NCBI GenBank assembly: GCA_026315105.1
Contig: CM048748.1
Span: 477,241,150 to 477,305,149 of the forward strand
Length of the DNA: 64,000 nt
Direction of reading: 5' to 3'
From: Locusta migratoria
Lineage: Eukaryota > Arthropoda > Insecta > Orthoptera > Acrididae
Part shown: positions 43,346 to 54,666 of the stretch, in pieces
Layout: each line of letters begins with the position of its first letter
Numbering within the stretch: the stretch's first letter is position 1
The notes under the pieces: generated by a model
Told to the model about the DNA's origin: nothing
What the model saw: only the letters and a program-made list of their open reading frames with translations
The model's database searches: none
Made by a program: the position numbers and the translations under genes

Positions 43346-43899
43346 CGAGGCACCGTCCATAAAGTAAGTTCCGTTTGGTTATATAAACCGAAGAGGTACA
43401 GATATAGAAAAAATATTGATTGTACAAGAATCTACAGCCGTTAAACTACTTTTCTACATAGCTTCCGAAATTTTGTAGGCAATTGTGATAGCATGGCACA
43501 AGGTTTTGTGTGCCTTTTTCATATAATGTTACCGCCTGTGTATTCAACCATGTGATAACATGTTTTTTCAGCTCGTCATCATCGTTGAAATGTTTTTTCG
43601 CACACCGAATGTGACAGAACAATTCTTACGGAAATGTCAATGGGACCTGTTTGATCATCCTCTACAGATCGGACCTCTCTCCTAGCGACTTTTATCTCGT
43701 CTTACACCTATAAATCTGTCATTTGTGGTCAACACTTCAACGATGATAAAGAGATGTTACCACATGGTTATGTGGAAAAAGTAGTTATGTGGAAAAGTAG
43801 TTTAAGAGTTGCAAAATTTTGTGCAATAAAAATTTCTTCTTTATCTGTGTACAATTGCATTTTATTACCAAACAGAACTTACTTTCTGGACGCGCCTCG
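43346..43899. mobile_element. Palindromic mariner made of two inverted 3' ends
   Basis: TA at 43344-43345 and 43900-43901; ends CGAGGCACCGTCCATAAAGT and, complemented, CGAGGCGCGTCCAGAAAGTA. The right half encodes, on the plus strand, a mariner C-terminus (PLSPSDFYL, then TTWL and YVEK). The left half encodes the same C-terminus on the minus strand (DDDELKKHVITWLN, LVPCYHNCL, YVEK). The N-terminal half is absent, so it cannot make transposase. Confidence 0.88.
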
Positions 43900-43901
43900 T
43901 A

Positions 43902-44961
43902 TTTTAATTTTAACCCTACTCTGCATGATAACTACAATATGCTAATTCACCTGATGGACATACAAATGATCACTACTACAAGGGCTATCCGGAATATCTT
44001 TTCTGTTGCTTCTGTGGTCAATAAAACCAGAGATATTGGCCCATATGAACAGTAGTTTTGCACGTGGCGTTTTCGAACATACTAATACCGTGCATGACAA
44101 CGCTAAGAAATAATGATGTAGGCAGATATTCCTGCAACTTTAGTGTCTTCTGGATCTCTATAGGCTGTACGTACGTCAGAGCTGGCCTGGAACGCTAGCT
44201 GTAACCTTTGTCAGCTCCCTGTAAAGCGACGCTCCATCAGACATCGGCCTGCCATGGAATCCTTCGGCGACGCCTCGCTCGCTCAGGATTACCGTCGGCC
44301 GTGAATCACGGGCGGGCGATATACGTCCCCATAGAGCGGGCAGCACGACCCAGGCACCGGCCGGCTATTTCGTTCATAAATGCCGCCCGCGGGTGAGGAA
44401 CGGCGCGCCCCGTGCTGTAACGTGTTATGGGCCGCCCTCCGTCGTCGGGGAGGTCACGGCGACCGTCTGAGGCGCCCGGGAAGTGATCCTGAGACAATAT
44501 TAATGAGGGGAATCCTTATAAACGACTGCGCTGCCGCGGCATGATTTATCTGGCCGGGGGATGGAGGCGGGAATTATCCGGGGCTGCGGTGGAGGCGGGT
44601 GGGCAGGGGGCGGAATGGCGCTTTCCCCGCCGGATATCTCTGGCTATTACTCTCCCCAGGGAGGCGCTGTGGCGTCTGCAAGAGGGGGAGGGGGCAGGTG
44701 GAGACAGTGCTACCACCGTCCCGAGGCGTCAGCCAACAGCTGGCACTGCGTACCTGCGACACGATCACCGCAGAGACTGAATGAACATTTGATTACTCTG
44801 TTCATCGCTAATCTCAAACATATACTCCTAAAACAATAAAGAGATGACGGGAGATATCCTACACAGTCTACGTAAGCCAACGTGTTTTATTCAGATACTC
44901 GTTACAATTGTAAACTTAATTTCAATGATTCTAAAATTGCTAAGAAGTTACTTAAATGATA
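43902..44961. promoter_or_regulatory. Unrecognised DNA with a GC-rich core, candidate regulatory
   Basis: The part 44200-44780 is CpG-dense with homopurine/homopyrimidine stretches and a CATGATTTAT homeodomain-like site at 44539-44548. No exon is visible. Repeats are absent over this kilobase, unlike its flanks. Confidence 0.25.
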
Positions 44962-45007
44962 ACTTTCATGTTGTCAGTAGATTATTTATTGTCAAAACAC
45001 AACATAT

Positions 45008-45486
45008 GTACGAGCCTCTGGTTCCACGTACATTAACTGAAAGCGTGTAAATGTGAGAGACTAGAATCTCCCCATCGTTTCCACCTTCTCAATAATAATC
45101 AAGACGTTAACTGAATTGTAATATTTAAGCATTTATTAGTAACAGTTACACAAATGTTTTGCCAGCCGCGACTACTGTGTTACAATATGAGGAGCCTACT
45201 AGCGGTAGCCCTCTGAGACGTCCGACATGCGTCCGTTAGCGACGGAGGCTCGAACCAGTCTGCCGTGCCGAGTGTCGCGCACCCAGCATGAGGGCTGGGG
45301 CGGCATCGGAACAAAGGCAGTATACCTGCCGGCGGGCCCGCGGTGGTGGTCAAGCTGCCCTTGGGCACAGAGTAACATATTTTGTCTGTGCCTTGGGGTT
45401 CCAACATTTCTCCCAGGGGGCAGACCTGACTAGGCGGCATCTCCACCCAGCTACCAACCACCACCACATGGCAACTGCGAGTCCAA
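45008..45486. mobile_element. Unclassified 479-bp insertion
   Basis: It splits the left arm of the foldback element; ACAACATAT is found at 44999-45007 and 45487-45495, a 9-bp duplication. It is GC-rich in its right half, has no TIRs and no protein motif. GGTTCGAGCC on the minus strand near 45245 is B-box-like, so a SINE read right to left is possible. Confidence 0.6.
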
Positions 45487-45651
45487 ACAACATATTTCGC
45501 GCTTAGCCCATCATCTGATGACCTGTCAGTAAGATACATATACATCCAAGTAGTATATACACAAAATTATTTGCAATTTATAGTTAAAATATAAAATATT
45601 TTTTGTATATAGTAAACAATTTAACATAATTTGAAATTACATACCGATGTA

Positions 45652-46912
45652 CACTCGTGGACATTAAAATTGCTCCACCACGAAGATGACGTGATACAGA
45701 TGCGAAATTTAACCGACAAGAAGAACATGCTGCAATATGCAAATGATCAGCTTTTCAGAGTATACACACAACGTTGGCGCCGGTGGCGACATTTAAAACG
45801 TACTGACAGGAACAAAGTTTCCAACCGTTTTCTCATACACACACAGCAGTTTAGCGGCATTGCCTGGTGAAACGTTGTTGTGATGCTTCGTGTAAGGAGG
45901 AGAAATGCGTACCATCAGGTTTCCTACACTGATAAAAATCGGATTGTATCCCATCGTGTTTGTTGTTTATCGTATAGCGATATTGCTGCTCGCGTTCGTC
46001 GCGATACAATGACTGTTAGCAGAAAATGGAATCGGTGGGTTCAAGAGGGCATTACGGAACGCCGTACTGCATCCCAACGGCCTCGTATCACTAGCAGTCG
46101 AGAAGACAGGTATGTTATCGGCCTGGCTGTAACGGGTCGTGCAGCAACGTCTAGATCCCTCAGTCGACAGATGGGGACGTTTGCAAGACAACAACCATCT
46201 GCACGAACAGTTCGACGACGTTTGCAACAGCATAGACTATCTGCTCGGAGCGCTGCATCACAGACAGGAGCGCCTGCGACGGTGTACGCAACGATCAACC
46301 CTGATGCACGAATGGCAAAACGTCATTTTTTCGGATGAATCCAGGTTCTGTTTGCAGTATCATGATGGTCGCATCCGTGTTTGGCGACATCGCGATGAAC
46401 GCACATTGGAAGCGTGTATTCGTCATCGCTATACTGGCGTATCACCCGGCGCGATGGTATGGGGTGCCATTGGTTACACGTCTCGGTCAGCACTTGTTCG
46501 CATCGACGGCACTTTGAACAGTGGCCGTTACATTTCATTTGTGTTACGACCCGTGGCTCTTAGCACATACTCCAGATCTCTCACCAATGGAAACTTCTGG
46601 TCAATGGTGGGCGAGCAACTGGCTCGTCATATTACGCCAGTGACTACTCTTGATGAACCGTAGAATCGTGTTGAACATGCATGGGCATCTGTACATGTTC
46701 ACGCCATCCAAGCTCTGTTTGACTCAATGCTCAGGCGTATCAAGGCCGTTATTACGGCCATAGGTGGTTCTTCTAGGTACTGATTTCTCAGGATCTATGT
46801 ACCCAAATTGCGTAAAAATGTAATGGCACGTCAGTTCTATTATATTTGTCTAATGAATACCCGTTTATCATCAGCATTTCTTCTTGGTGTAGCAGTTTTA
46901 ATGGGCAGAGTG
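45652..46912 (+). mobile_element. Tc1-like transposon, TA-flanked
   Basis: TA at 45650-45651 and 46913-46914. Ends CACTCGTGGACATTAAAATT and, complemented, CACTCTGCCCATTAAAACTG. Length 1261 bp, close to the usual 1.3-1.7 kb for Tc1. It sits inside the foldback element, at the inner edge of its left arm. Confidence 0.93.
45880..46760 (+). pseudogene. Tc1 transposase, broken
   Basis: The first frame (45880-46338) holds the paired-like DNA-binding region: YSDIAARVRRDTMTVSRKWNRW and, later, ARTVRRRLQQ. A shift near 46210 leads to HRQERLRRCTQRS, VIFSDESRFCLQYHDGRIRVWR (first catalytic Asp in SDESRF), and GVSPGAMVWGAIGYTSRS. Then sequence jumps from LRPVALSTYSRS to FWSMVGEQLARH: the block with the second Asp and the S-P-I-E motif is deleted. 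It cannot be active. Confidence 0.92.
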
Positions 46913-47329
46913 TAATGTGTTTTCAGTTTTGATGCATTCAAATTTGTCTTTTAAAATACTGTTGTTATGTATTGCCAAACAAGGATAAATATCAATTATG
47001 ATTGAGATGATATTTATATAAAATAAATATGATAAATACAAAAATATTTTATAAAATAAAAATTCTAATTTTTATGTTACTCTAATGATAATTTGCGATA
47101 GTATTTTAAATGACAAATTTGAATGAATCAAAAGTCAATAAATATTATAGCGGTATGTAATTTGAAATTATGTAAAATTATTTAGTAAATACAAAATTAA
47201 TTTTGTATATATATACTTATTTGATGTATATGTATCTTACTGACAGGTCACCTGATGATGGGCTGAGACCGAAACGAGTTGTGTTTTGACAATAAAGAAT
47301 CTACCAACAACATCAAAGTGATTACTCAA

Positions 47330-47530
47330 ATTCAAATGTTCAAATGTTTGTTAAGCTTATGGGACTTAACTACGGGGTCATCAGTCCCTAAACTTACAAA
47401 CTACTTATGAACTACTTACGAACTAGGACGGCACAAATATCCATGCCCGAGGGGGGATTCGAACCCCCGACCGTAGTGGCCGTGCTGACCGTGACTGGAG
47501 CGCCTCAGTCTCCTCGGCCACCGCGGCCGG
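47330..47530 (-). mobile_element. tRNA-derived SINE, subfamily A
   Basis: Exact 16-bp duplication CAAAGTGATTACTCAA at 47314-47329 and 47531-47546, the longest in the window. It landed at the outer edge of the foldback element. Confidence 0.96.
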
Positions 47531-47894
47531 CAAAGTGATTACTCAAGCAACTTTAAAGCAATATTAGACCCATTTAAATAAATTTCATCATGTCGGTTGC
47601 ATACCTCTACCAAGACTTTCAATCTAAAATAAGGTCACAGTTGTAACTTGTGTGCGATACAGTGCGGCTCGGTAGCAGTGTGGTAGATTGCCAGTCTACA
47701 AATCCAAAGGTCAGTTCCGCTTTGTGCGCCGAGCTAGGACCTTGTTGTTCACTTCTCCGCACCGTCGCACGTGTTTGGGACTTCCTAACTTCAGTGGTGT
47801 TCGTGCTTTCGTGTGTGTGACATCGTCTTTGTCTCGTCTCGTCCTTTGTTAGTTGTGTGTCTGATCCGTCTTAGTCCGCTCCTGTTCGTTTGTC

Positions 47895-48490
47895 ATGGCA
47901 TCCAAGATTGTTCCACGTAAAGGTACTGTGAGTTTTTCGTTTCACAAGTAATGTACAGGCCGGATCTTTGGAAATCCACGACTGGTTATTTTATATTTTC
48001 ATGTCACCTTGGACCAAGTGCATACTGCCTATACTGCCTATTTTGATACCGACATTTACGTATTCTTTCTGAAATTTGTGGATCCGCTGCAAGCAGACAG
48101 GTTTCTACTTAAACGTGGTAATCAGGTTCCTTTCCGGCATAGAAATGGTTCGGTCAGTTATGTACTCTTTGCATATGAGGACATTGAATATACTAATGTT
48201 CGTGTATACAATCTTCCTCCTGAGGTAGACGAGTTTGATCTTAAGGAAATTTTGGCTCAATTCGGTGACGTAAAATGCATTCACCGTGAACGGTGGTCGA
48301 GTCAACACAAACTTCAGTGTTATAGTGGAATAGTTTTCGTGGAAATGGAAATCAAGAAGAGCATTCCGTCCCATTTGCAGGTTTGCGGGTATCGTATTCG
48401 TGTTACATACAATGGACAAGAGGGCACATGTTTTCTGTGCAACGAAAGTGGCCACCTTCGAACCAACTGCCGCGCAAAGTTTTTGCTTTA
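47895..48490 (+). pseudogene. LINE ORF1, N-terminal part with zinc knuckle
   Basis: The best start is ATG at 47895 (MASKIVPRKGTVSFSFHK), but a frameshift and stop follow by 47951; the main frame then runs from 48009. It reads FVDPLQADRFLLKRGNQVPFRHRNGSVSYV, VRVYNLPPEVDEFDLKEILAQFGDVKCIHRERW (RRM-like) and CFLCNESGHLRTNC, a CX2CX4HX4C zinc knuckle that binds RNA. The protein packages the LINE RNA. The frame breaks off where the AT-rich insertion begins. Confidence 0.88.
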
Positions 48491-48499
48491 CGGTCTTCC

Positions 48500-49685
48500 T
48501 ATTGTAATGTATATACCCTAGAAAATCTCGCTTGTTTGAATAAATGAATTGCTGGATACCACAATTGATCGTGTTTGTATTATATGAGCATTTTAAGGCA
48601 CTTCTCGCTAGTCACATAATCACTTTCATTACTTTTGTCTTTTAATGAACTAAATAAATTAATAAATTAATTAATTATTGGAATTCGTAAGTTTAATGTT
48701 GGACAATGTTTGTTAATGAAATTGTTAAATAACAATAGCTAAGGTTGTCTATAATGTATTGACCATAATATAATACTTTACTGATTGTAGAATAGATTAG
48801 TTGCTTTGATTTAACAATTTTAAATAATGTTAACATATATTGACACTGCGCTAATTGTTATTTACTTACGATCTTTTGTATTGTTTGTTTTGATACGAAA
48901 ATTCTATTATTGCATTTGTCATAATTTTGTGTATCTTTACATAAAGCTAGGTTTATTTACGTTTCATCAACAAATTGTTTTATATTTAAATATTGTAACT
49001 TCCGTTTTCTAGAAGGTTCTATAAATTGTACTAAGTATTAATACGCGAGAATTGTCACGAACTCAGTTAGTTGTTCAGTTGTTAAGATAGTAATAACTTA
49101 GTCTAAAGTTAGTTGGAAGTCAGTCCTAAGTCAGTTTGGAGTAGTATCACTTAGTCAGTCAAAGTATAGTCATGCAGTCTTACTTTTGTTCAAAAATATT
49201 CAAATGTTTGTAGAACTTATGGGACTTAACTACGGGGTCATCAGTCCCTAAGCTTACAAACTACTTATGAACTACCTAAGACTAAGGACGGCACCAATAT
49301 CCATGCCCGATGGGGGATTCGAACCCCCGACCGTAGTGGCCGTGCAGACCGTGACTGGAGTGCCTCAGTCCCCTCGGCCACCGCGGCCGGCGGTCTTACT
49401 TTTGTCATTATGTAACAAGCAGTCATCAAGAATGATAAATAAATGTTTAAAGTGAAAAGTATCACATGTGAAGTTTCCTGGACGCATAAAAACCCGACGT
49501 CCTATTATTTTCATGATGATTTCAAGGCAGGCGATCTATTAAGACATCTACCACTGATCAACCGATGTCGAGTAATTTAAACATCTACCACTGAACAACC
49601 GAAGGTGATGTATGGAAAAATAATTGTTTTAGTATAATAGTAGTATTTTTATTATTATATAAAAAACTATTATACTCTGATCAGC
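48500..49685. mobile_element. AT-rich insertion in ORF1, possibly a solo LTR
   Basis: ORF1 sequence stops after the zinc knuckle and resumes near 49690 with RLTVADLVSPGH. The 1.2 kb between has no coding motif. It includes AGTTAG/AGTCAG-rich sequence (49060-49170), an AATAAATG signal at 49436 and a SINE. Absence of internal genes and the size fit a solo LTR, but no terminal TG...CA or target repeat could be fixed (CTATT occurs at both sides). Confidence 0.45.
49190..49392 (-). mobile_element. tRNA-derived SINE, subfamily A
   Basis: Exact 13-bp duplication GTCTTACTTTTGT at 49177-49189 and 49393-49405. Confidence 0.96.
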
Positions 49686-49689
49686 GCCA

Positions 49690-51164
49690 TAGGTTAACGG
49701 TTGCTGATCTTGTCTCCCCTGGTCACAGATTTGAGACTTCTCTCGTGGCTAGTGATCAAACGACAGCTTCCAGTAGCACCGTGAGTGATTTTCCGCCGTT
49801 GCCAGTAAACACTGACCCCGCTCCTGTCACTGCCAGGCCGACAGCGCACGCAGTTAATAACAGGCGCTATGCGGTGACTGCGCCGTCCCCCTGCAGTCTT
49901 CCCCTGAGTCGTGTTTGCCTGTTACTCCCACGAGTGCTGCGGCGCCGCAGAACCCTGGCGAGGTGACGAGCCGGCAGGAGGCAGTTTCTGGTTTTTCTGC
50001 GCCTTCGGAAGTGGCTGCTGCGGAACCGCTCCGAAACGAGTCTGTGTCGGAGACAGCTCGTTCGCAGCCTCCACCGCAAGTACAATCTGAAATACAGCAA
50101 CAAGCTTCTATTTCTGTGTCTTCTTTCGTTGGCGGGTATCGTGACTTGCAGTATATTCCAACTCCAGTTAACGAAGTTGTACGTGCTGAGTTGTATTCCA
50201 ATGTTGCTGAAATCCACTCTGTTTATCGTCAGGCGTGCCCCACGGGAGTGTGATAGTACCGCTATTATTTTCTATCTATATAAATGATATGATGGACAGA
50301 GTAACTTGAAATTTTCGGCTGTTTGCTGATGATGCTGTGGTGTATGGAAAGGTGTCGTCTTTAACTGACTGTAATAGCATACAGGTCGACTTAGGCAAAA
50401 TTTCTATTTGGTGTGAAGAATGGCAGCTAGCTCTCAATGTAGAAAAATGTTAAGTGATGCACATGAGTGGGAAAAACAATCCCATAATGTTCGAATACAG
50501 CATTAGTAGTGAGCTTCTTGATGCTGTCGCGTCGTTCAAATATCTAGGCGTAACATTGCAGAAGGATATGAATTGGAACTAGCATGTAAGGACAGTTGTT
50601 AGGCGGACTGCCGACTTCGGTTTATTGGGAGAATTTTGGGAAGATGTACTTCACCTGTAAAGGAGACCGCGTATAAAACGCTTGTACGACTACGTCTTGA
50701 GTATTGCTCAAGTGTTTGGGACCCGCAGCAGACCAGTTTAAAGGAAGACATAGAGGCGGTTCAGAGGCGAGCAGCTAGGTTTGTTATTGGTAGGTTCGAC
50801 CAATGCGCAAGTGTCACGGAAATTCTCCGAGAACTCAATTGGGTATCACTGGAAGACAAGATAAGAGAAATTAGGGCTCGTACCGGAGGCATATAGGCAT
50901 TCTTTTTTCCCTCTTTATCTTAGGTAGTGGAATAGGAAAGGAAAGGCCTAGTAGTGGTACAGTGTACCCTCCGCCACGCACCTTACAGTGGATTGCAGGG
51001 TATGTATGTAGATGCTTCCATTCATGCTGAGAATCGGGACGTCTTGCAGAATAACTCTTCTGTTGGGCAGACACCTGATACTGATATGCCACATGTTGCT
51101 ATGGAACTTATAAGATCCACCAACGTTGCCGACTGCAAAAGCTACTATGCCACGCAGCCGGCAT
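49690..51164 (+). pseudogene. LINE ORF1, C-terminal part, split by another LINE
   Basis: Segments SSTVSDFPPLPVNTDPAPVTA (from 49745) and, after a shift, SGFSAPSEVAAAEPL...YRDLQYIPTPVNEVV to 50230 are Ser/Pro/Ala-rich and low in complexity, like the C-terminus of such ORF1 proteins. It resumes after the inserted LINE at 51017 as HAENRDVLQNNSSVGQ and ends at the stop at 51164. Confidence 0.7.
50231..51016 (+). mobile_element. Jockey-like LINE, 5'-truncated, (GATGTA)n-tailed family
   Basis: It starts inside the RT palm (GCCCCACGGGAGTGTGATAG for P-H-G-S-V-I), then LLFSIYINDMMDRVT and FRLFADDAVVYG with an intact FADD box, RLGKIS.., LRLEYCSSVWDPQQTS, AVQRRAARFVIGRFDQC. The tail TATGTATGTAGATGC ends at 51016. 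It interrupts ORF1 of the Tx1-like LINE and is less decayed than the sister copies. Confidence 0.88.
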
Positions 51165-51370
51165 AAACAGAAAAAGGCGCGCAAAACAACAAAGTACAAT
51201 GATGCAGCTGGAACGGGGACTAGGCCCCGGCTTTCGGATTCATCATTGGATTCCGAGATGGGCTGTGGTGGACGCAGGGTGGATTTGTAATGATAGTTTC
51301 GTTTGACCTTCAGGTTTTATTTTGACTGACGCCTCATGCATATTCAGTTGTTACGATAAATGTAAACAGA

Positions 51371-52801
51371 GTGACATCAGAGTTGCGCCTAGCTTCCCTT
51401 CGACAGTTTATCTACGACTCCTGTGCTGATATTGTGTTTCTTCATGGAGTTTTATTTGCCAGTTTCATTCTCCCTGGATTTCAAACTGTTTTCATTGTGG
51501 CACCAGAATTTTCGACAGGAACTGCCTTATTTGTTCGGGATGCCATTTCCATTGCCGAAGTAGAGGTGCTAGAGTCTGGCAGAGGAATAGGCTGTAGACT
51601 TTTTGACCTCACCCCAGTTGTTTTATACGCTCCGTCTGGTTCTGGTCGCACAGTAGAACGTTCGCGTTTCTATAAAGAGCAACTTTTTATCTTTTACGTA
51701 AAATTCCTCGGTGACTTTTGTTGGGTGGTGATTTTAACTGTGTTCTGCGTCTTGTCTCCTAACTTTAATTATTCTCGCGACTTAAATGAGTTAGTACGCT
51801 CAATGCACTTAAAAGATGTTTGGGTGTGTAAATACCCGACGCTGATCAAATTTACACATTTTACCGCGACTTCCAGTAGCAGGATTGACCGCTTCTACTT
51901 ATTAGATTGTATGCGCGATCGCATTTTAGCAGTCCATGTTATCCCAGTCAGTTTCTCTAACCACTGTGCCGTAGCCGTTACCGTCCTGCTTGATAAGCAG
52001 CCAGTGAAACTTTTTCGTCCCCCGTGGATGCTCAATGTCGCTCATTTGGCAGTTCGTTCTCACGAGAATGTGATACACGGCGTCTGGGTGCGTTGTCTTC
52101 GGTCCCTTGGCAGATCCTCTACCACTTTAGAATTGTGGACTGTCGTAGCTAAGTCGAAGCTTGGTCAATGCCTGATAAATTACTATGCTTCTCGGGCAAG
52201 GGAGTTTCGGAGAACTCAAGAATTTTATTATTCCACCTTACGGGACTTGTATGACAGTGCAGAGAGTGCCCCCCTACGAATCGCAGATGTACGAAGTATT
52301 AAAGCAAGAATGTTACAGCTGAAGAGACGACCGATGGAAGGGTTGCGGGAGCGATCGAAACCGCGATCACCAGTTGAAGAGGAACTGACATCAATGTACC
52401 ACCTCATTCGCCACCAACTTCGCCGACGCCGCTCTTGTATTACTTCTCTTACATTAGAGGATGGCCGACAACTGAGAAGACAAGTTGACATAGTCCATGC
52501 CTTGTATAAATACTATAAGGGTCTTTATGACATTGATCAACCTCATGACCTTTCTGTAAACCCGGCTATTGAGAACCTAGGCATATCACACACACCCGAG
52601 CAAAACAACGGATTCTTAGCTGACTTTGAGCGTGATGAAGTATATGATCTTATTGTTAACTCTCCTTCTCGTAAACCACCAGATATGGATGGGCTACCCA
52701 GGGAATTTTATGTGCTTATTGGGTGCTACATCTACGTCCATGTTGAGCGAGGTGATACGGGGTGCGAATGTACCCGCCCCCTTCGAAGTGGGGAAAATTG
52801 A
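51371..52801 (+). pseudogene. LINE ORF2: endonuclease and linker
   Basis: A long open frame of 476 codons. The endonuclease part reads ADIVFLHGVLF (where a Q-E motif is expected), GTALFVRD, LYAPSG and later RIDRFYLLDCM and SFSNHCAVAV (the S-D-H motif mutated to S-N-H). The GGDFNC motif is found out of frame at 51724-51741, so two compensating frameshifts hide it. The second half (REFRRTQEFYYSTLRDLY and on) is the linker before the RT and ends near PDMDGLPREFY, the first RT block. Inactive by these changes. Confidence 0.85.
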
Positions 52802-53560
52802 ATTGGTACCTAAACATCTCGGTCGTACTACTGTTGGCAACTTGCCTTCTATCACATTACTGAATTTTTATTATAAGACAGTGGCGAGGGAGATGAATCG
52901 AAGCTTGTCTGTCTTGCTGGGAACTGTTGTTGGCGAGAAAGCTGCCTTCCTCGTCGTTCTATTCTTGTCCCAGTGGCTGAGTACCGTGATGTAGTTCCAG
53001 TTGCTGCCGTTAGTTCCGTTCCTTGTGCGTTTGCGTTTTTGGATTTTGATAAGGCCTTTGATCGTGTCAATCATGGTTACTTACTTCGAATACTGGAGAA
53101 GATCTGGTTCAATGTCGACGCTCGTAAAGTGTTATCAAACGTGTTCATGGGAACTGTGGCTTCAGTAGTTGTCAATGGGCAGCTGACACTCCCGATTCCC
53201 ATCCGTCAGGGAGTGCCACAGGGGACTCCTCTTTCGACGTCTTTGTTTGTATTGTCTCTGGAGCCGCTTCTCCGGGAGGTTGCGTCTCAGCTTAAGGGTT
53301 CAACACTTACCGGAGGGATTATCGTAGTTCGTGATTATGCTGATGATGTGATGGTTTTACTTCGTCAACGTTCAGAGATACATAAGTTAAAGGCGGCAAT
53401 CGAAGATTACTGCCATATTTCGGGAGCACAAATTAATTTACGAGGTTTTGATAATGCTGTAATCACGTGGGCTACTCCTGTGGAGCAACACAACACTCGG
53501 AGTTGTTGTTCATCGTTGTCCGCTCCGAATGGCGACAATCAATTAGAAATCAGTTACTGA
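52640..53560 (+). pseudogene. LINE ORF2: reverse transcriptase
   Basis: Read across three frames: PPDMDGLPREFY; LVPKHLGRTTVGNLPSITLLN (finger motif); FAFLDFDKAFDRVNHGYLL (first catalytic Asp); IRQGVPQGTPLSTSLFVLSLEPLLRE; VVRDYADDVMVLLRQ (the catalytic Asp pair at about 53338-53350). Catalytic residues are all kept, but frameshifts at about 52800 and 52990 break it. Confidence 0.9.
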
Positions 53561-53569
53561 GAAGATCCA

Positions 53570-54640
53570 GGGGACAATACTAGGACATGAAAGACATTTT
53601 CTTACCCTTATTTGAAGGTTACAAGTCTTGGAGCGTACACATTGCACAACTTTTTCCGCTTCCCTCTATGATGGCTAAGAAACTCAAGCAGTTATCGGGT
53701 CGTTTTTTATGGAACTATGATATGTCCAGGTTTCGATACGAGTTTGTGACAAAGCTACGTTAGCTCGGCGGTTTGGGCGTTTGTGACATTAAGAAGAAGG
53801 CGTGTGTCTTATATGTTCGGCGCACCACATTGACAATTTCTAAGGAATTACATACCTGTACGTCTCGGCTATTCACTTTAGTCCGTCCGGAGAGTCTCGA
53901 TCCCCCTGCTGATGTAGGTCATATAAATTATAAATTGAGACACATTCGGGACTTCTGTCTGGCTGTGAGTTATCTGGGTGCTGACATACTGCAGCGACCG
54001 GTGGTCACGACCAAGCTCTTGCTGGCTCGATGGGAAGGGGTGCCCTGTTATAACCCCATAGAACTGTCAGCATCACGAGCAGCCTGGAAAATTGTGTGGA
54101 CTGACATCAATCTCCCCATTCTAACAATGGCAGTGGCGTCGTCATGCAATTCCCAACAAAGAACGGTAATATCGTGTTGGATTGGTGACACTAAGTGCAC
54201 CTCTCTGGATACGCTGCTCATCAGGCTAACTGGTCCTGGCTCAAGAAGCAGTTGGCCTTCCTCACTCGTTCTGCTGTGTCTGCATATTTCACCGACATCA
54301 TTCTGCGGCCAACCACGCGTCTTTTTCCAAAGACAAAAACTAACACCGTCACGTGGTTGAGTGGTCTCTTTGTACATTACGTTGTGTCTAGGGTGGATGG
54401 TGACGATCATCTGGCTTTGGCAGGTCATGTCTACAGCCTACTGGTCCTACTGACAGCGGCCACTCTTTAGAGGACAGTTGGCTGACATGCTGTTTGTCAC
54501 AGTTAACAGAGAGGTGACTGGATGGCTCAGGCAACAGCTGGTGCCGTTTGGTGAGGGAGCGGCCGAGGTGAGGCTGGTGTGAGACCCCTGTATCTGCCGG
54601 AGTGTCCAGGTGATTCTGATGTCAACACTATAATGAGAAA
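53570..54640 (+). pseudogene. LINE ORF2: C-terminal region and 3' UTR
   Basis: The frame 53773-54360 (GVCDIKKKACVLYVRRTTL, FCLAVSYLGADI) and the next at 54195-54470 (NWSWLKKQLAFL, LYPRPTTRLFP-like) belong to the region after the thumb of this LINE type. The sequence ends in GAGAAAAGAAAG and a T run at 54648-54666. Confidence 0.65.
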
Positions 54641-54666
54641 AGAAAGTTTTTTTTTTTTTTTTTTTT

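Larger units (their letters stand above)
44962..47320. mobile_element. Foldback element with two later insertions
   Basis: The left arm is split: 44962-45007 (AGTAGATTATTTATTGTCAA, AACACAACATAT) and 45496-45650 (AGCCCATCATCTGATGACCT, GTCAGTAAGATACATATACA, TTTGAAATTACATACCG). The right arm 47144-47320 carries all of these in order, inverted, as one block. With both inserts removed it would be about 620 bp with arms of about 200 bp. Its ends hold a GATGATGGGCTGAGACC then GAAAC motif as in the Penelope 3' UTR at 43213. Confidence 0.8.
47640..54630 (+). mobile_element. L1/Tx1-like non-LTR retrotransposon, nearly full length but dead
   Basis: Order: 5' UTR (from about 47640, with a tRNA-like GGCTCGGTAGCAGTGTGGTA at 47667), ORF1 with a CCHC knuckle (from 47895), ORF2 endonuclease (51371-52000), linker, RT (52600-53560) and C-terminal region to about 54470, with a 3' UTR to about 54630. 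Later insertions split it: a 1.2-kb AT-rich piece (with a SINE) in ORF1, and a Jockey-like LINE at 50231-51016. It is the largest single element of the window. Clade placement by the IDRFYL and QGVPQGTPLSTSLFVLSLEPLL style of motifs is from memory. Confidence 0.85.
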
